Assembly: GCF_007565055.1 (NCBI RefSeq)
Contig: NC_044561.1
Span: 25,948,114 to 26,012,113 of the forward strand
DNA length: 64,000 nucleotides
Reading direction: 5' to 3'
Source: Rhinopithecus roxellana
Lineage: Eukaryota > Chordata > Mammalia > Primates > Cercopithecidae
Part shown: piece by piece, positions 45,820 through 57,004 of the stretch
How positions within the stretch are numbered: position 1 is the stretch's first letter
How the letters are laid out: each line of letters starts with the position of its first letter
The notes under the pieces: model-generated
What the model saw: the letters and a program-made list of their open reading frames with translations, nothing else
What the model was told of the DNA's origin: nothing
Databases searched by the model: none
Made by a program: the position numbers and the translations under genes

Positions 45820-46180
45820 CCTGGAGGTGTCCTGGGAGAGACCGATCTCAGCTCCATGCAGCTTAAGGCAAGGTGGGTGTGGGGTTTGTCTTCTCCTCCA
45901 TCGGGATGGCCCCCAGGAGGTGGCTTAACCTGACCACCTTGCTCAGCCCGGGGTGTTGTCTGACCCTGCACTGCCCTCGGGCCTCCCTTCCCAGGACCTC
46001 AACCCTCATCCCATCACCCATCTTGGCTTCTTTCCTCTGGACCTGCCTGCAGACGTCAGAGTTGGGAACAGGCCCCTGGGCAAGCAGAGGTGATGGCTCC
46101 CTCTGTCCCTTGAAGCCTCTCCTGGCCCTTGCACTGGCTTTGGCCGTGGCCTCGACACTCAGACACTCCCAGGGGTGGGG
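45820..46180 (+). repeat. Inverted duplication, copy A
   Basis: It matches the reverse complement of 47975-48395. Shared words in order are 'ctggaggtgtcctgggagag', 'catgcagctta/caggc', 'gtctgaccctgcactgccctc', 'ggcctcccttc', 'cctcatcccatca', 'ctctggacctgcc', 'cctctgtcccttg' and 'agacactcccaggggtggg'. Divergence is moderate with indels. It may be a low-copy repeat family or a local inverted duplication. Confidence 0.8.
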
Positions 46181-46237
46181 GCCCCCTGACAAGACACCTT
46201 CTTATTTATTTATGCAGGAGTCTACACAAAGGGGCAC

Positions 46238-46395
46238 CTACCCCAACGATGCCACGCATTAACCCCCTACCTCAACCATGCCACGCATTAACCCCCTACC
46301 CCAACCATGCCACACCTTAGCCCCCTACCCCAACAATGCCACGCGTTAACCCCCTACCTCAGCCATGCCGCACACTAACCCCCTACCCCATGATG
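46238..46395. repeat. 29-bp minisatellite, 5.4 copies
   Basis: Units ('ctacctcaaccatgccacgc...') start at 46238, 46267, 46296, 46325, 46354 and 46383, exactly 29 bp apart, with low divergence. Confidence 0.95.
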
Positions 46396-47974
46396 TCTGT
46401 CACACACTAACCCTTTCCTCCTGTTTCACTGAAGTCTTTGAAAACCAGGCCCCTTGGTGCCTGAGGTTGGCAGGCAGCTCTCAAGCCATCCCGGCTCCCA
46501 TGGAAGCCCAGCACTTCTGCTTCCGGGTTCCTCTTCATTTTTGGTTCTTAGGGATTTCTTTTACTTCATTTGGAGGTTAGCTGCCCATTTTTAAAAATAT
46601 TTAATGTCTTTATCTTTTCTACGTTTTTTGATGGATAGTATATCTAATTCCATTGCTATAAATGGAAGCTCCCCACGATCCCTCAGAGTCCATGGCTGGC
46701 CCACGCTTCCTCCCAGCAGAGGTTCCATTACCAGGACAGTCCCCAGAGAAGAGGGTGTGGGCACGGGGTAGCGAATCACCCACCTGGAGTTCTATCGTCT
46801 GGAGGAGACACACCTGCCGAGCACCTGCTGGATGCCATCATGACGGCAAAGAACTGAGAAGCCAAGAGTGTGAATAAGCAAAGCATGTTCTACATCCAGC
46901 AGCAATGAGTCCTTCCACGATGCCGATCACTGCTTCCCAGTTCAAACATTTGCCCCATGGTCTTCAACTGCTTGTTTCTGGTCTGTCTACCGGATGAGAC
47001 ACGAGAATCCACGTCCCCAGTGTGTGAGACTGCATTTCATCGATGTCTGTATTTTTAGCACCCAACTCAGTACCCAGCATAAAGCCAGGGTTCCATAATT
47101 TGATGAATGAGTCACTGAGTTTGGCAAGTGCAGTGGTGACTTTTAAAGCAAAAATGAAGGACTGAGTGACTTTCATCCCCATCATCCCAACTCTTTCCTC
47201 CCTCATGCCTCCAGCGTGAGTCCTGATACAGTGTGGCATGAGGCCCCATCACCCCACATGGGCACCATCACAGACACCACAGGAGCCCAGAGTGGGCCAC
47301 ATCCCCACACTTGCCTCCCCACCCGGGGCCTGGGGCTGGGCCACTCTTCAGTCCCACCAAGGTAACCTGGTGCTTTAATGCACCCCCACAGCGCACCCCT
47401 ACAGAGCCCAGCTGAAGACAAGCAGGTTGCATTTCAGAAGTACGGTGCTGTGCTCTGAGGGGCGAGGGGCCTGGGGATGAGGCGGCTGTATAAGGAAGCC
47501 TGCCTGGGGTCTGGTATGGATCCCGGAGGACTGGCTGGGACATGGGCATCCTGACCCTTCCAGAATGCAAGATGGGGTACATCCAGAGGCTCAGGGGGCC
47601 CATGATCAGAGCTGCAATCACCCACAGAGAAGGGCATTAGGTTTCCAGGTGGGTTCCAGTGGGGACCACTTCCCTCCAGGGCCTTTCATTCAAAATGATG
47701 ACATCCTCCTCTGGCAATGCCCCCTGACCCCAGGATTCTGTCCTCAACTCCTGAAGCTCCCATTCCTTCCCCTCTGTGTGCCCAATGGGGTGTCAGTCAC
47801 CTTATCCAGGCCACCTGTGCCCTGGGGGTCCTCACTCCATGGAGGCTGGGATGCAATGGGGCGGGGACCCCAGCCAAGAGCTCACCTCGTACCCTCCCAT
47901 GAGGTACCCCCTTGGCTGAACACAGCTGATGAGACCCGTTCCCTTTTGGAGCCGAGTCCCCAGTGCTCTCCCCA
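46396..47974. other. Unassigned sequence, mostly unique
   Basis: AT-rich to 46660, then GC-rich. An L2 remnant is marked at 47030-47125; nothing else is recognised and no exon is supported. Confidence 0.4.
47030..47125 (+). mobile_element. L2 3' terminus remnant
   Basis: 'tttttagcacccaactcagtacccagcataaagccagggttccataatttgatgaatga' order corresponds to the L2 3' end ('agcacctagcacagtgcctggcac...gaatgaatga'). Diverged. Confidence 0.5.
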
Positions 47975-48395
47975 GGGCAGGGCCCCCAACCCTAGGGGTG
48001 TCTACGTGTCAGGGCCATGACCACAGCCAGTGCAGGGGCAGGGAGAGGCTGCAAGGGACAGAAGGAGCTGCCACCCCGCCTGCCAGGGGCCTCCTCCCAA
48101 CTCCGATGTCTGCTGGCAGGTCCAGAGGGAAGAGGAAAGCAGCCAAGACCGGCGGTGACAGCCCTTGACAGGCGGTGGGCTGATGGGATGAGGGCTGAGG
48201 TCCCCGGAAGGGAGGCCTGAGGGCAGTGCAGGGTCAGACAATCCCTTGGGCTGACCAAGGCCCCACAGGTTAAACCACCTTCCCTGGGCAGGGGCTTTCG
48301 ATGGAGCAGAGAGCGGGTGAAGGAGAAGGCAAACCCCGCACGCACCCCCTCCGCCTGAAGCTGCATGGTGCCAAGATCTGGCTCTCCCAGGACAC
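47975..48395 (-). repeat. Inverted duplication, copy B
   Basis: The reverse complement aligns with 45820-46180 over its length, with an insertion of about 40 bp (around 48145-48185). Copies are separated by about 1.8 kb of unrelated sequence. Confidence 0.8.
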
Positions 48396-49018
48396 CTCCA
48401 GGAAAAACAAAGACAGCTATTAAGGAAAACAAATCTACCTTCTAATTCCTCCGTGTTCTTAGAGGCACTCAGAGGGCAGTTTTTCACTCCGCAGTAAATA
48501 ATTCACCCAGACTCCGAAAAACAACAGTCAGTGTTCTTCTAACCACCAAAAAAGAACGGGTGAAATCACCACAGCGAAGGTGAGCGGGCCGGAGACCCTT
48601 TGTTCCTTCTCAGGATCCCCTGCCTCCACCGTCTCCATAAACACCATCAGTTTCCACGGCCTGCGGGCTCGCCGGGGCAGCCATTCAGAAGAAGAAATTT
48701 CTGAGGTCATCAAGGGGTTAATAAAACTGCCTGCACAAACCTTTCTCTGGCGACCCCATCCCCACCCCTTTCTTTGACTTCAAGGCCCAATTCTAGGAAT
48801 ATGATTGTTTATCCATTAATCACCGGGAGTTTAGGCTCAGAGCCAGCCTGGTTCTCACTGGGTAGAAACCGCAGGTGCAGGCTGAGAAGCCGGAAACCCA
48901 GGGATTGCACTGGCGGTCAGCTTTAAAATAATTATGAGCTATGCCATGATTCGCTCACAGACTCCTAAGCACACAGAATTTTGAGTTCAAGGGGCCTAGG
49001 TGGTCCTAGAGCGGGGTC
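48396..49018. other. Unassigned unique sequence, partly AT-rich
   Basis: Islands such as 'gaaatttctgaggtcatcaagg' (48695) and 'tttatccattaatcaccgg' (48810) and 'taattatgagctatg' (48930) look unique and could be regulatory; evidence is weak. Confidence 0.35.
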
Positions 49019-49316
49019 TTTTTTTTTTTTTTTTGAGACAGAGTCTCGCTCTGTCACCCAGGCTGGAGTGCAGTGGTGTGATCCCAGCTCACTGCAACCT
49101 CTGCCTCCCGGATTCACTCCATTCTCCTGCCTCAGCCTCCCAAGTAGCTGGGACTACAGGCGGGCGCAACCACACCCGGCTAATTTTTTGTATTTTAGTA
49201 CAGACAGGGTTTCACTGTATTGCCCAGGCTGGTCTTGAACTCCTGAGCTCAGGCAATCCACCCGCCTCGGCCTCTCAAAGTGCTGGGATTATAGGCGTGA
49301 GCCACTGCACCTGGCC
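49019..49316 (-). mobile_element. Full Alu, antisense
   Basis: A T18 tail, 'gagacagagtctcgctctgt' and an end 'ccactgcacctggcc' are seen. AluS-like with several substitutions. Confidence 0.95.
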
Positions 49317-50667
49317 GGGGCTCCTCTTTAGTGGTTGAAGAAAAGGTCTCCCAGCCAGCCCAGGACCCAGCTTCCCGGTCCAACCTTCCATCTCAGGACA
49401 TGGGTCAGCCTGAGGGCAGATCCTGCATTTCCACAGCCCAGACTGTCCTTCCTGCAACAAAAGCTCGCTGAACACTGATTGTGCCAGATGCTGGGAAGCC
49501 AGGTGGGCAGAGCTGCTGCCTGCAGGGGCACCTGGTCAACGGGACAGTCGTGGTACAGCCAGACCCAGGCCCTGGTTGGTCGCTCAGGAACCAGGCGGCC
49601 TCCTGGGAGGAGCAGCTGCCCTTGTCCTGGAGAGCACACACTCCACAGAGTATGGGGGCAGGGAGCAGCTTCTGCAAGGGCTGGGAGACAAGGGGCCTAG
49701 GACAGTGAGTCAGGACCCCAGCATGGAAGGAGGCTTGTGATGGGGAGAAGGGAAGGATAGGACGGGCTGTTGGTGGGAGGCTCCCGGGATTTCTGGGAAG
49801 GTCAGGTCTGGAGGCAGGAGTATGGGGTCATCAGCGCCAGAGCATGGAGAGGAGAGCCCTGACAGTGGAGCCTGGCGTCCCCCGGGGGAAGGAGCAAGCA
49901 GAGGAGATGGGGAGGACACAGGGAGCCGGGAGGGACAGCAAGGGCACGGCGGGGACAGGCCGCTAGGTCACAGGACTCTGGCCTCAGCCTGGTGGGGGCT
50001 GAGCTCTTCAGACCTGAGGTTGCACAGCCCAGTTAGGTGGAAACATCTCTGATAAATTGTGAGGAGGGCCCTGGAATTCACAACCAAAAGCAACGGCCCA
50101 AAGACCACCAGAGCAGGGAGAGGCTGGGGGACTCAACTCCATGAGCTCCACCTGGACACCTAAAGGCAGCTGGATCTCAACTCACCTGCTCGTGATCTTC
50201 CCGTCGGCGGCTACCCCGGCCAACTTTCCCATCTCACGTCAGGCGTCGTTGCATGCCCAGCAGCTGGACCCAGTGTGGCGTCACCATGGAGTTCCCTCTC
50301 TCCTGAGACCTGTCGCCAGCCTACAGAAAAGCTGCCCACTTGGCCAGCCTTCGAGATATGCCCGGAATCCAGCGCTTCTCAAAGTGCTCTCCCCCAGGCT
50401 GCTGTCTCCTGCCCATTTTCTGTATCCGGTCTCTGGATTTTCTGCACAGAAACCAACAGGAAACCTGGGGCCGACGTGACCTCCCCGATTCAGGACTCTC
50501 CAACGCCTTTGCCTCACCAAGAAAGAGGCCCAGCATCTGCTTAGTGCAGTCCCAGGACCCTCCTCTCTGCTCACTCCGCTCCAGCTGGGCTGGGCTTCTC
50601 ACACCCCTCCAAAAACAGCAAGGCCCCCAGAGCCTGAGGCTCAATGCCTGAAGTCTTTTCTGTTCAG
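49317..50667. other. Unassigned GC-rich unique sequence
   Basis: Frames of up to 133 codons on both strands overlap (e.g. 50141-50479 + and 50321-50722 -) and carry no domain. No exon supported. Confidence 0.4.
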
Positions 50668-50736
50668 GATTCTCTCCTCCCACCCACCCCGCGTGACTCC
50701 TCGATTCTCTCCTCCCACCCACCCCACGTGACTCAC
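50668..50736. repeat. 35-bp tandem duplication
   Basis: 'gattctctcctcccacccac' starts at 50668 and again at 50703, each followed by 'ccc(g/a)cgtgactc'. Two copies. Confidence 0.85.
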
Positions 50737-50739
50737 TCC

Positions 50740-51012
50740 ACTGTTTCCTTCTGGACTTTTCTCAACCATCACCTCCTCAGAGAGGCCTTCCGTGATTGCA
50801 GCAATTAGGCCGGCTGCCCAGCTGTGCCCGATTCCCATCTGCTTTGTGTTTCTTATAGGATAAGGCTTCATTCTGGCCTTTATTTGTCCCTCCCTTGCTG
50901 GTTCCAGCCTCCCCCTCACCCCCAGATGCTGTGAGAGTCCACGCCCTGCCTCTCACTCCCTTCTCTCGGGAGCCTGTCAGAGGCGCTGCCTACGTGATTG
51001 TTGAATGACTGA
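50740..51012 (+). mobile_element. L2 remnant
   Basis: 'caaccatcacctcctcagagaggccttccgtgattg', 'cttcattctggcctttatt', a GC-rich centre and 'cctacgtgattgttgaatga' at the end match the L2 3' portion in order. Confidence 0.6.
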
Positions 51013-51239
51013 ACTGAGCCCCCACAGGGGGCTGGCATGGGGCCACACAGGGCACATCTCATCATTGTACCAGCAAACTGGAGCCGGCCACTGCCCTCCA
51101 TCTCTCCAGGGAGACCTCAGGCCCCGAGCCCCTGCCCCACCTCAGAACCCTGGGAGGAAGGAGGCGAGAAACCCTGCAATCGTGTCTGCCGAGGGCCCCA
51201 GTGACACCTCCGCCTTCCTCTCACTTTGTCCGTGCCAGC

Positions 51240-51850
51240 AGCTCCCCGGATCCTGTGCCCGCGATGTAAATACCACTCCGAATGCAAACAAATGCCAGAC
51301 TGTAATTGCTCCATGAAATCTGCATCCTCTCCCTGACATGCGTTTTACCACTCAACTAATCATTAACCGATAGTTTGCTGCATGGAGATAATATTTCTAA
51401 TATGTAATGCAATTTTCAGAGTATAGAAAGTGCTTACAGTACAAAGCTGTTATTAGAGGTCGTGGACCTGTACGGAATTGATGAAGACGCAGCCTCCAGA
51501 AGCCCCGAAAAGAGCGGGACGTGCCAACAGTCCTAATGCGTGGTGTTTATCTATGCAGAAGGCGTATTTGTAAATCAAGGAGAAAGGAAAATCAATGAAT
51601 TTGCATCTTTTCTCCCTCAAAAGCCCATTAGATGTACTTTATTTAATGTGACGTTCGTTTGTCGCCCATCACTTAGGGTGATGCATACAGGTCAGGACCT
51701 ACCAATAATTTTAATCTCCTAAAAGCACATTTCTATGCTAATTTTTAATTACAGTTAGTGCAAATGTCAGCTGTTAGCTTTGGTGACTGACTTAATGATC
51801 TGCCTGTGTTATGCCTCTGATGTGAGATTCTAAGGCAGAGGTCACTGGGA
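51240..51850. promoter_or_regulatory. Strong candidate conserved noncoding element (enhancer-like)
   Basis: About 600 bp of AT-rich, repeat-free sequence between GC-rich unique blocks. It includes a GTAAATA FOX-like site (51268), 'gactgtaattgctcc', 'actaatcattaacc', 'tgtttatctatgc', 'aatgaatttgcatc' with a perfect POU octamer ATTTGCAT (51597-51604), 'tttatttaatgtgacg', 'ggtgatgcatac', 'aataattttaatctcc', 'aatttttaattacagttag' and 'gacttaatgatctgc'. CpG-containing words are retained ('gacgttcgtttgtcgcc'). The density of homeodomain, POU and FOX words is the hallmark of ultraconserved developmental enhancers. Conservation and activity untested. Confidence 0.55.
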
Positions 51851-52385
51851 GCAAACAGTGATTTGGACGTTAAGTGAAAGAACTTGAAATTCACGGGCCT
51901 TGGAGCTCACACACCTGATGTGGATACTTCTGTCTCAAGACCTGGCTGGCTCAGCTCAAGCCTGAAGAGCACCTGCTTGGCACCAAGGAGGCTCTGTTCT
52001 CCACAGGTCTCCCCTGCCTTGGACTGGTATGCACCTGCCTGTCTGCAAGGAGCTGAGAGCCCGCCCTTCTTTGCAGAGAGCACCTTGTCTTGGCCTGGGC
52101 CTTGAACAGCTTTGTGCTGGAGTTGGGCCAAACCCCCAAAGACCTTCATGCCACCCTGGGTTGAAGCCGTGACCAGCTCATGGGCCTTCCAGTCCAGCGT
52201 TGGGAAACACAGAGGACTTCAGCACACTGCAACCTTCCCAAAAATCCAGAAACAGAGTCCATGCGTAGCCCCTCAAAGACTGCTGGAAGCCACAGACCCC
52301 GAGAACTTCGAGGCTTTCCAGATGTTGCATGTGGTTGGCTGTCTTTACAAGCCTCTAAGGCTTCTTGTTAAACATACAGAGTTAC
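51851..52385. other. Unassigned unique sequence
   Basis: No repeat or exon recognised. A 112-codon + frame at 52112 has no domain. Confidence 0.4.
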
Positions 52386-52491
52386 AGCTTGTCCAACCCA
52401 CCTGGTCCGCAGGCTGCATGTGGCCCGGGATGCCTTTGAATGCAGTCTGACACAAATTTGTAAACTTTCTTTAAACAGTATGAGTTTTTTT

Positions 52492-52522
<31 letters not shown>

Positions 52523-52616
52523 GCTATTGCTAGCATTCGTGTGTATTTTATGTGTGGCTCAAGACAATTCTTCTTCCAACGTGGCCCAGGGAAGCCCAAA
52601 GATTGGACAGCCCTGA
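52386..52616. mobile_element. hAT-Charlie-type nonautonomous DNA transposon
   Basis: The ends read 'cttgtccaaccc' and 'ggacagccctg', which are near-complementary terminal inverted repeats. The interior has 'ttgaatgcagtctgacacaaa', 'gtaaactttctttaaac', a T27 run, 'ttttatgtgtggctcaagac' and 'gtggcccagggaagcc'. This is a common Charlie-related element; subfamily not recalled. Confidence 0.65.
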
Positions 52617-53029
52617 GTTAGAGCCTCTGAGTTAGGAGAGAAAAGGTGCATCCTAAGAACGGTGACTTTTCCTGAAGCAGCATGACCTGTTCACAGCAGG
52701 GAGGGCTCTGCCTCGGGAGGAAAGGAGGATGTGGCTTTGAGCCCGTGGGGTGAACCCTGTGAGAGTCACTTTTTAGAAAACTCATAGTTGAAGAGAATTA
52801 TTTCAGAGCAAGTGTCACTAGCTTGGACTAGAGGGAAGACAGTTCAGAGTGAGGAGCAGCCGAGAGGCCTCTGAGCTCTTGAGGGCAGGGCACAGCTGAG
52901 GAGGCAACACCACCAGACATGCAGCCCACTTCTGACAAAGGGAGACGTCTCCATGGGTGGTGCCCAGAGCCCAGGGGGCAGAGCCTCCAGCTGAGAACAG
53001 CCAGGGAGGACAGCAGGGATGGGCAGGCT
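52617..53029. other. Unassigned unique sequence
   Basis: Unique GC-balanced sequence. No repeat or exon recognised. Confidence 0.4.
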
Positions 53030-53200
53030 TTCTCTGAAGGCCCAGACAACAAATTGCCCAGGCCTTGCCAGTCCTCGGGTCTCTGGAGCTATAGACACTA
53101 CCACTGGGGCACAAAAGCAACCCTAAATGAATTAGCATTGTCGTGTTCCAATAAAACTTTATTTACAATGCAAGCAGTGGGCCAGATTTGGATTAAGGAT
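53030..53200. mobile_element. hAT-Charlie-type fragment
   Basis: 'ttccaataaaactttatttac' and 'gcaagcagtgggccagatttgg' are the widespread Charlie-type end words, preceded by a diverged interior. The GC-rich terminus is missing. Confidence 0.55.
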
Positions 53201-54184
53201 TAAGGAACAGTCCCAAGAGGAGAGCACTGGGCATGGGTCAGGAGCTATTTCTCGGCCTTGAGTCTGGGGGCAATGCATGTGCCTGGCTGGATGTCAGCAC
53301 TGCTCTGCCCAGCCCCTTCCGGGTCCTCCTGTCCTGGCTGGAACACCCGTCACAGGGCTGTCCTCCCATCATCACCACACGGCTGGTGTTGCAGGCTCCA
53401 GGCCAGGAGAAGCCACAGCTGGACCTGAAGCTGCTCCTGCAATGGAAGGAGTTTTGGGGTCTTGGGTGAAGGGGAGACATCTCACCAGCCACTTCGACAG
53501 GTGAGAAGGGCTCTGGCTCCCTGTGGCCTCATGTGGACTGACACTTGGTCTTTGAAGATGGTGGCCACCCATGTCCCACCTCTTTCCCATTCCTCAAGGG
53601 TGGGTCTTCATGGATGGTGAGTCCCCTGGGTGGGTCCTCTGGATGAGTCCGGTGGGTGGGTCCCATGAATGGGCCGTGTGAGTGGACCCCGTGGGTGGGT
53701 CCTGTGGGTGGGTCCTGTGGGTGAGGCTCACGAGGCCAGCTCAGCAGAAAAACAGCCCAGTCAAAATGCAGGGTGGTGAGGAAGGACCACTGTTGTCTTA
53801 AGCCACAAAGTTTGAGGGTGATTTTTCACCCAGCCAAAGAAAATAGTGCAGGAGGGCGCCCACCTGCCCATGCCCATTCCCATACTGGAGGCTTTGTGCC
53901 TGCTCAGACCCCTGTGCAGGGAAGTTTAAGCAGGGAAGACGCTCGGCTTCTGGATTTTGCTCCAGGACAGCGAGGAAGGGAGAAGAGGAAGGTATATCTC
54001 ACCCCCGCCCCAGGAGGATGGGGTGGGGCAATGTGCAGGTGAGGAGGGCAGCCCCAGTGCCTCCGTGGGGCCAGCAGCAGAAACCCCAGGGAGCTGGGAG
54101 GGCCTGGCCTCCCTGCCACAGACTGCACCAGCCCCAGGCCAGGCCAGAGGGACCCCCCCGCCCACATCCCACCATATCTGCACT
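53201..54184. other. Unassigned GC-rich sequence
   Basis: Contains the GGGTGGGTCC repeat at 53598-53728. No exon supported. Confidence 0.4.
53598..53728. repeat. Short GTGGGTGGGTCCT tandem repeat
   Basis: About ten units of 12-17 bp, 'gtgggtgggtcc' with variants 'gatgagtcc', 'aatgggccg'. Irregular period. Confidence 0.8.
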
Positions 54185-54360
54185 TCCCTTTCATAATGAA
54201 AGCTGACAGAATGCAAATGAGTTTCTAAAGGAACCAGCAAACGTGGCAATTTTTCTCATTTAATGTTCAGATGAGCTGTCTGTCTCCTGAGTGCACAGTC
54301 TCATTAGAATTCAGAGACTAATTTCGTCCATCAACATGAGATGATTGGTTTGAGAAAGGT
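54185..54360. promoter_or_regulatory. Weak candidate conserved noncoding element
   Basis: An AT-rich island in GC-rich DNA, with ATGCAAAT (POU octamer) at about 54214-54221, 'ctcatttaatgttcag' and 'gactaatttcgtccatcaac'. Small; conservation untested. Confidence 0.25.
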
Positions 54361-54827
54361 TTGGGGTGTCCTAGAGCGAGGCTGAGGTCCAGTGGCAGAG
54401 CTGCCGGCTGGGGCTGGCCAGGGGAGGAAGGCGAACCCCCGCCCCCGAGGGGCTCTTAGAGCAGCCCCTCCCCCACAGCAGGGAGAAGCCAGGGCTGGGG
54501 CCTCAGAGCCCGCAGACCCGACAGCTCGGACCGCTGAATGCAGAGGGCTCTGTCCCAGGCCTGGACTCCTCCCACCAAGGACTGAGCTCTCAGCCCTACA
54601 TGTCTCCAACAAGTTCTTACGGCTCAATACCCACCATGGTCGAAGCACCAGCGAAGCCAGGCTTGTGGAGCGGCCGAAAAGAGCCAAGCCCCACATTCCC
54701 TTCTCCTCGCAGAGGCCGCATCTCCCAGGGAGCCACAGAGACCCTAGGGGCCAAGGGCAGGGAGCACTGGGGCTTGCTGGTCCCACCTGGCCCGTCGCTC
54801 ACTGGGCATGTGGCTTCCATCCTCTCA
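54361..54827. other. Unassigned GC-rich unique sequence
   Basis: No repeat family or exon recognised; frames overlap on both strands. Confidence 0.35.
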
Positions 54828-54975
54828 CCGAATCCTCACAGACCTTCGCAAGGCCATGTCAACTCCATTTACAGAGGAGGAAATATTGACTCGGAAAGAA
54901 GTGACCATCAAGGGCACACAGCCAGCCCTGCAGGTGGAGCCAGGATGGGAACACAGACCTCATGTAGCCCTAAGA
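54828..54975 (+). mobile_element. MIR element
   Basis: 'accgaatcctcacagacc', 'ccatttacagaggaggaaa', 'aagggcacacagccag' and 'gagccaggatgggaacacagacct' keep the MIR consensus order. Diverged. Confidence 0.6.
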
Positions 54976-55654
54976 TCCATGTCTGTTGTCACTGTTGCCA
55001 ACACCTCGTAGCCAGAACTCCAGAGATCAACGCTCAATCCCAAGGAACTCCCAGGAGGGCATTGTCAGGGAGAACCAGGATGACTGAGCATGGAGATGGG
55101 TCTTGGCGGGCGAGCGGGTCTGAGTGAACACGTCTGGGGGTGCAGAGGCTCAAGGCTGGTGTTGGGACGGGCAGTGGCTCTGCAGACAAGCCAGCGCCCC
55201 CCTGCACCTTCTGTGCTCCTCCCACATCTCAGTTATCCCCGGGGTCCCCAACCCACGGGCGACTCAGCCATGTCATGGAGCCAGGCTGCAGGTGTGGTGC
55301 CGAGAGAGGGGTTGAAACCCCCCACCACGGTGCAGGCAGCCCACAGCGCAGCCACACCTGGCAGTTAACCTCCAGGCCTCTTCTTTCCCACCCACTCACC
55401 CGCCGGAGCCCACCCTCCCCCGTAAGCGGATGGCGGCTTCCACCTGCACCACGACACACATGCACATGCAGGGCCCATAGGCGAAGCGTGGCACTGACCA
55501 GGTGTCTCCCACTTGCAACTATGCAGGTGCTTATCAACACAACTAGTGAAAACTTACTGAGATCGAAGGAAAGCACACAGCACTGCCAAGTCTCAAAAAG
55601 GTGTGCTTGGCGCAATTAGAATTAAAGTTTAGAAAGCTGGTGGACCCTGTGATA
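54976..55654. other. Unassigned unique sequence
   Basis: GC-rich with overlapping frames. No repeat or exon. Confidence 0.4.
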
Positions 55655-55870
55655 CACTGTTATTTGCTGAACACTTGCGGCGTGCCTGACACGGTCCACT
55701 ATTGGGGGAATTATCAAATCCTCACAATCCTGCTACGGAAAATGCGCCAGGATCAGCCCAAGGTTATGGAGGGGGCCGTGGAGTTGTGGGGAGTTTACTT
55801 ACCCTGCCCCGTGCTGCACGGCTAACGAGCGGCAGCACAGAGATGGATGTAGGCAGAATGACTGAGTGTC
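55655..55870 (+). mobile_element. MIR element
   Basis: 'gctgaacacttgcggcgtgcctgacac', 'attatcaaatcctcacaatcctgc', 'cccaaggttatgg' and later words follow MIR order. Diverged by indels. Confidence 0.55.
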
Positions 55871-56166
55871 CGCACGCTCAGCCACTGGCTTAAGCTGCTT
55901 CCTCAGTAACACAAAGAGACGAACTCCTGACATGTTGTAGAAAGGCAGCCAGCGACAGACAAAGACAAGAACTTCCATTTTCATGAATGTGACAAAATGG
56001 AATAACCTGACGATTCTCCCCTGTAGGCCCCTAGAAACACGGGCAGAGTGCAGCTATCACAACAACAACTGTGAAAATAACAACAGCTTGGCTCAGGCGA
56101 GATCACCGTGGCCGTGCTGTTTATTAATCTCCCAAATTCCCTGAGGACGCAAACAAAAGTGGGGAC

Positions 56167-56334
56167 AAATTAGCCGGGCGTCGTGGTGGGCACCTGCAGT
56201 CCCAGCTAGTTAGGACGCTGAGGCAGGAGAATCGCTTGAACCTGGGAAGTGGAGGTTGCAGTGAGCCAAGATCATGCCCCTGCACTCCAGCCTGGGTGAC
56301 AGAGTGAGACTCTATCTCGGGGGGAGAAAAAAAA
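56167..56334 (+). mobile_element. Alu right-arm fragment, sense
   Basis: It begins at 'aaattagccgggcgtcgtgg' and continues to 'gtgagactctatctcgg' with a short A-tail. The left monomer is absent. Confidence 0.9.
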
Positions 56335-57004
56335 CTGGGATAAAACCAGGACAGGTGCTAACGGAGGCCCTAAACAGCATCAGTAGGAATGCTCCTTTCC
56401 CCAGCAGCCCTGCTCAGCTGGGAACAGAGATTGCAGCAGGGCCACGTGAGCACACCTCGGGATGGAGGGATGTGAGCGCCCACCTCTGCTAAGAGCCCCT
56501 GACACAGGAACCCGATCAGAGGCCCCCCCAAGCCAGAGCTTCACATTCCGAACAGGTGTCTCCTCAAGAAGAACCACGACACACAGAGAGGTCTCCGGGG
56601 CCCCTTTCTGAGGTGGCCACACAAGACTGTGGGGGACCATGGGAAGACGGGGGGGGGTTCTGGGGCAGCCGAAGCCTTCAAGGATGCAGAAAATCCCCAA
56701 CAGGGTCACCCTTCAGAAGGACAGGCCCCACCTTGCGAAACCTTCTGGCATAGATTCCAAATTGTGAAGGGTGGGATACGGTGGGAAAAGAGGGTGTGGC
56801 TCAGGTCTAGGGCCAGGCGCTGGCCAACGGCCCTTGTTGTCACAGAGGTGGCTGTACCAAGATGCTGTGGCTTCAACACTTTTGATGATAACAGAGGAAG
56901 AATCCTTGGGTGGTGAGGGTAAGGAAATCACCTTGGCCCACGCCCCTCCCCTTGCACACGGACACCCTCTAAAATACAGGAACGTAAATCTTATTCAAAA
57001 GTAA
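56335..57004. other. Unassigned sequence
   Basis: GC-balanced unique DNA. No repeat or exon recognised. Confidence 0.4.
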
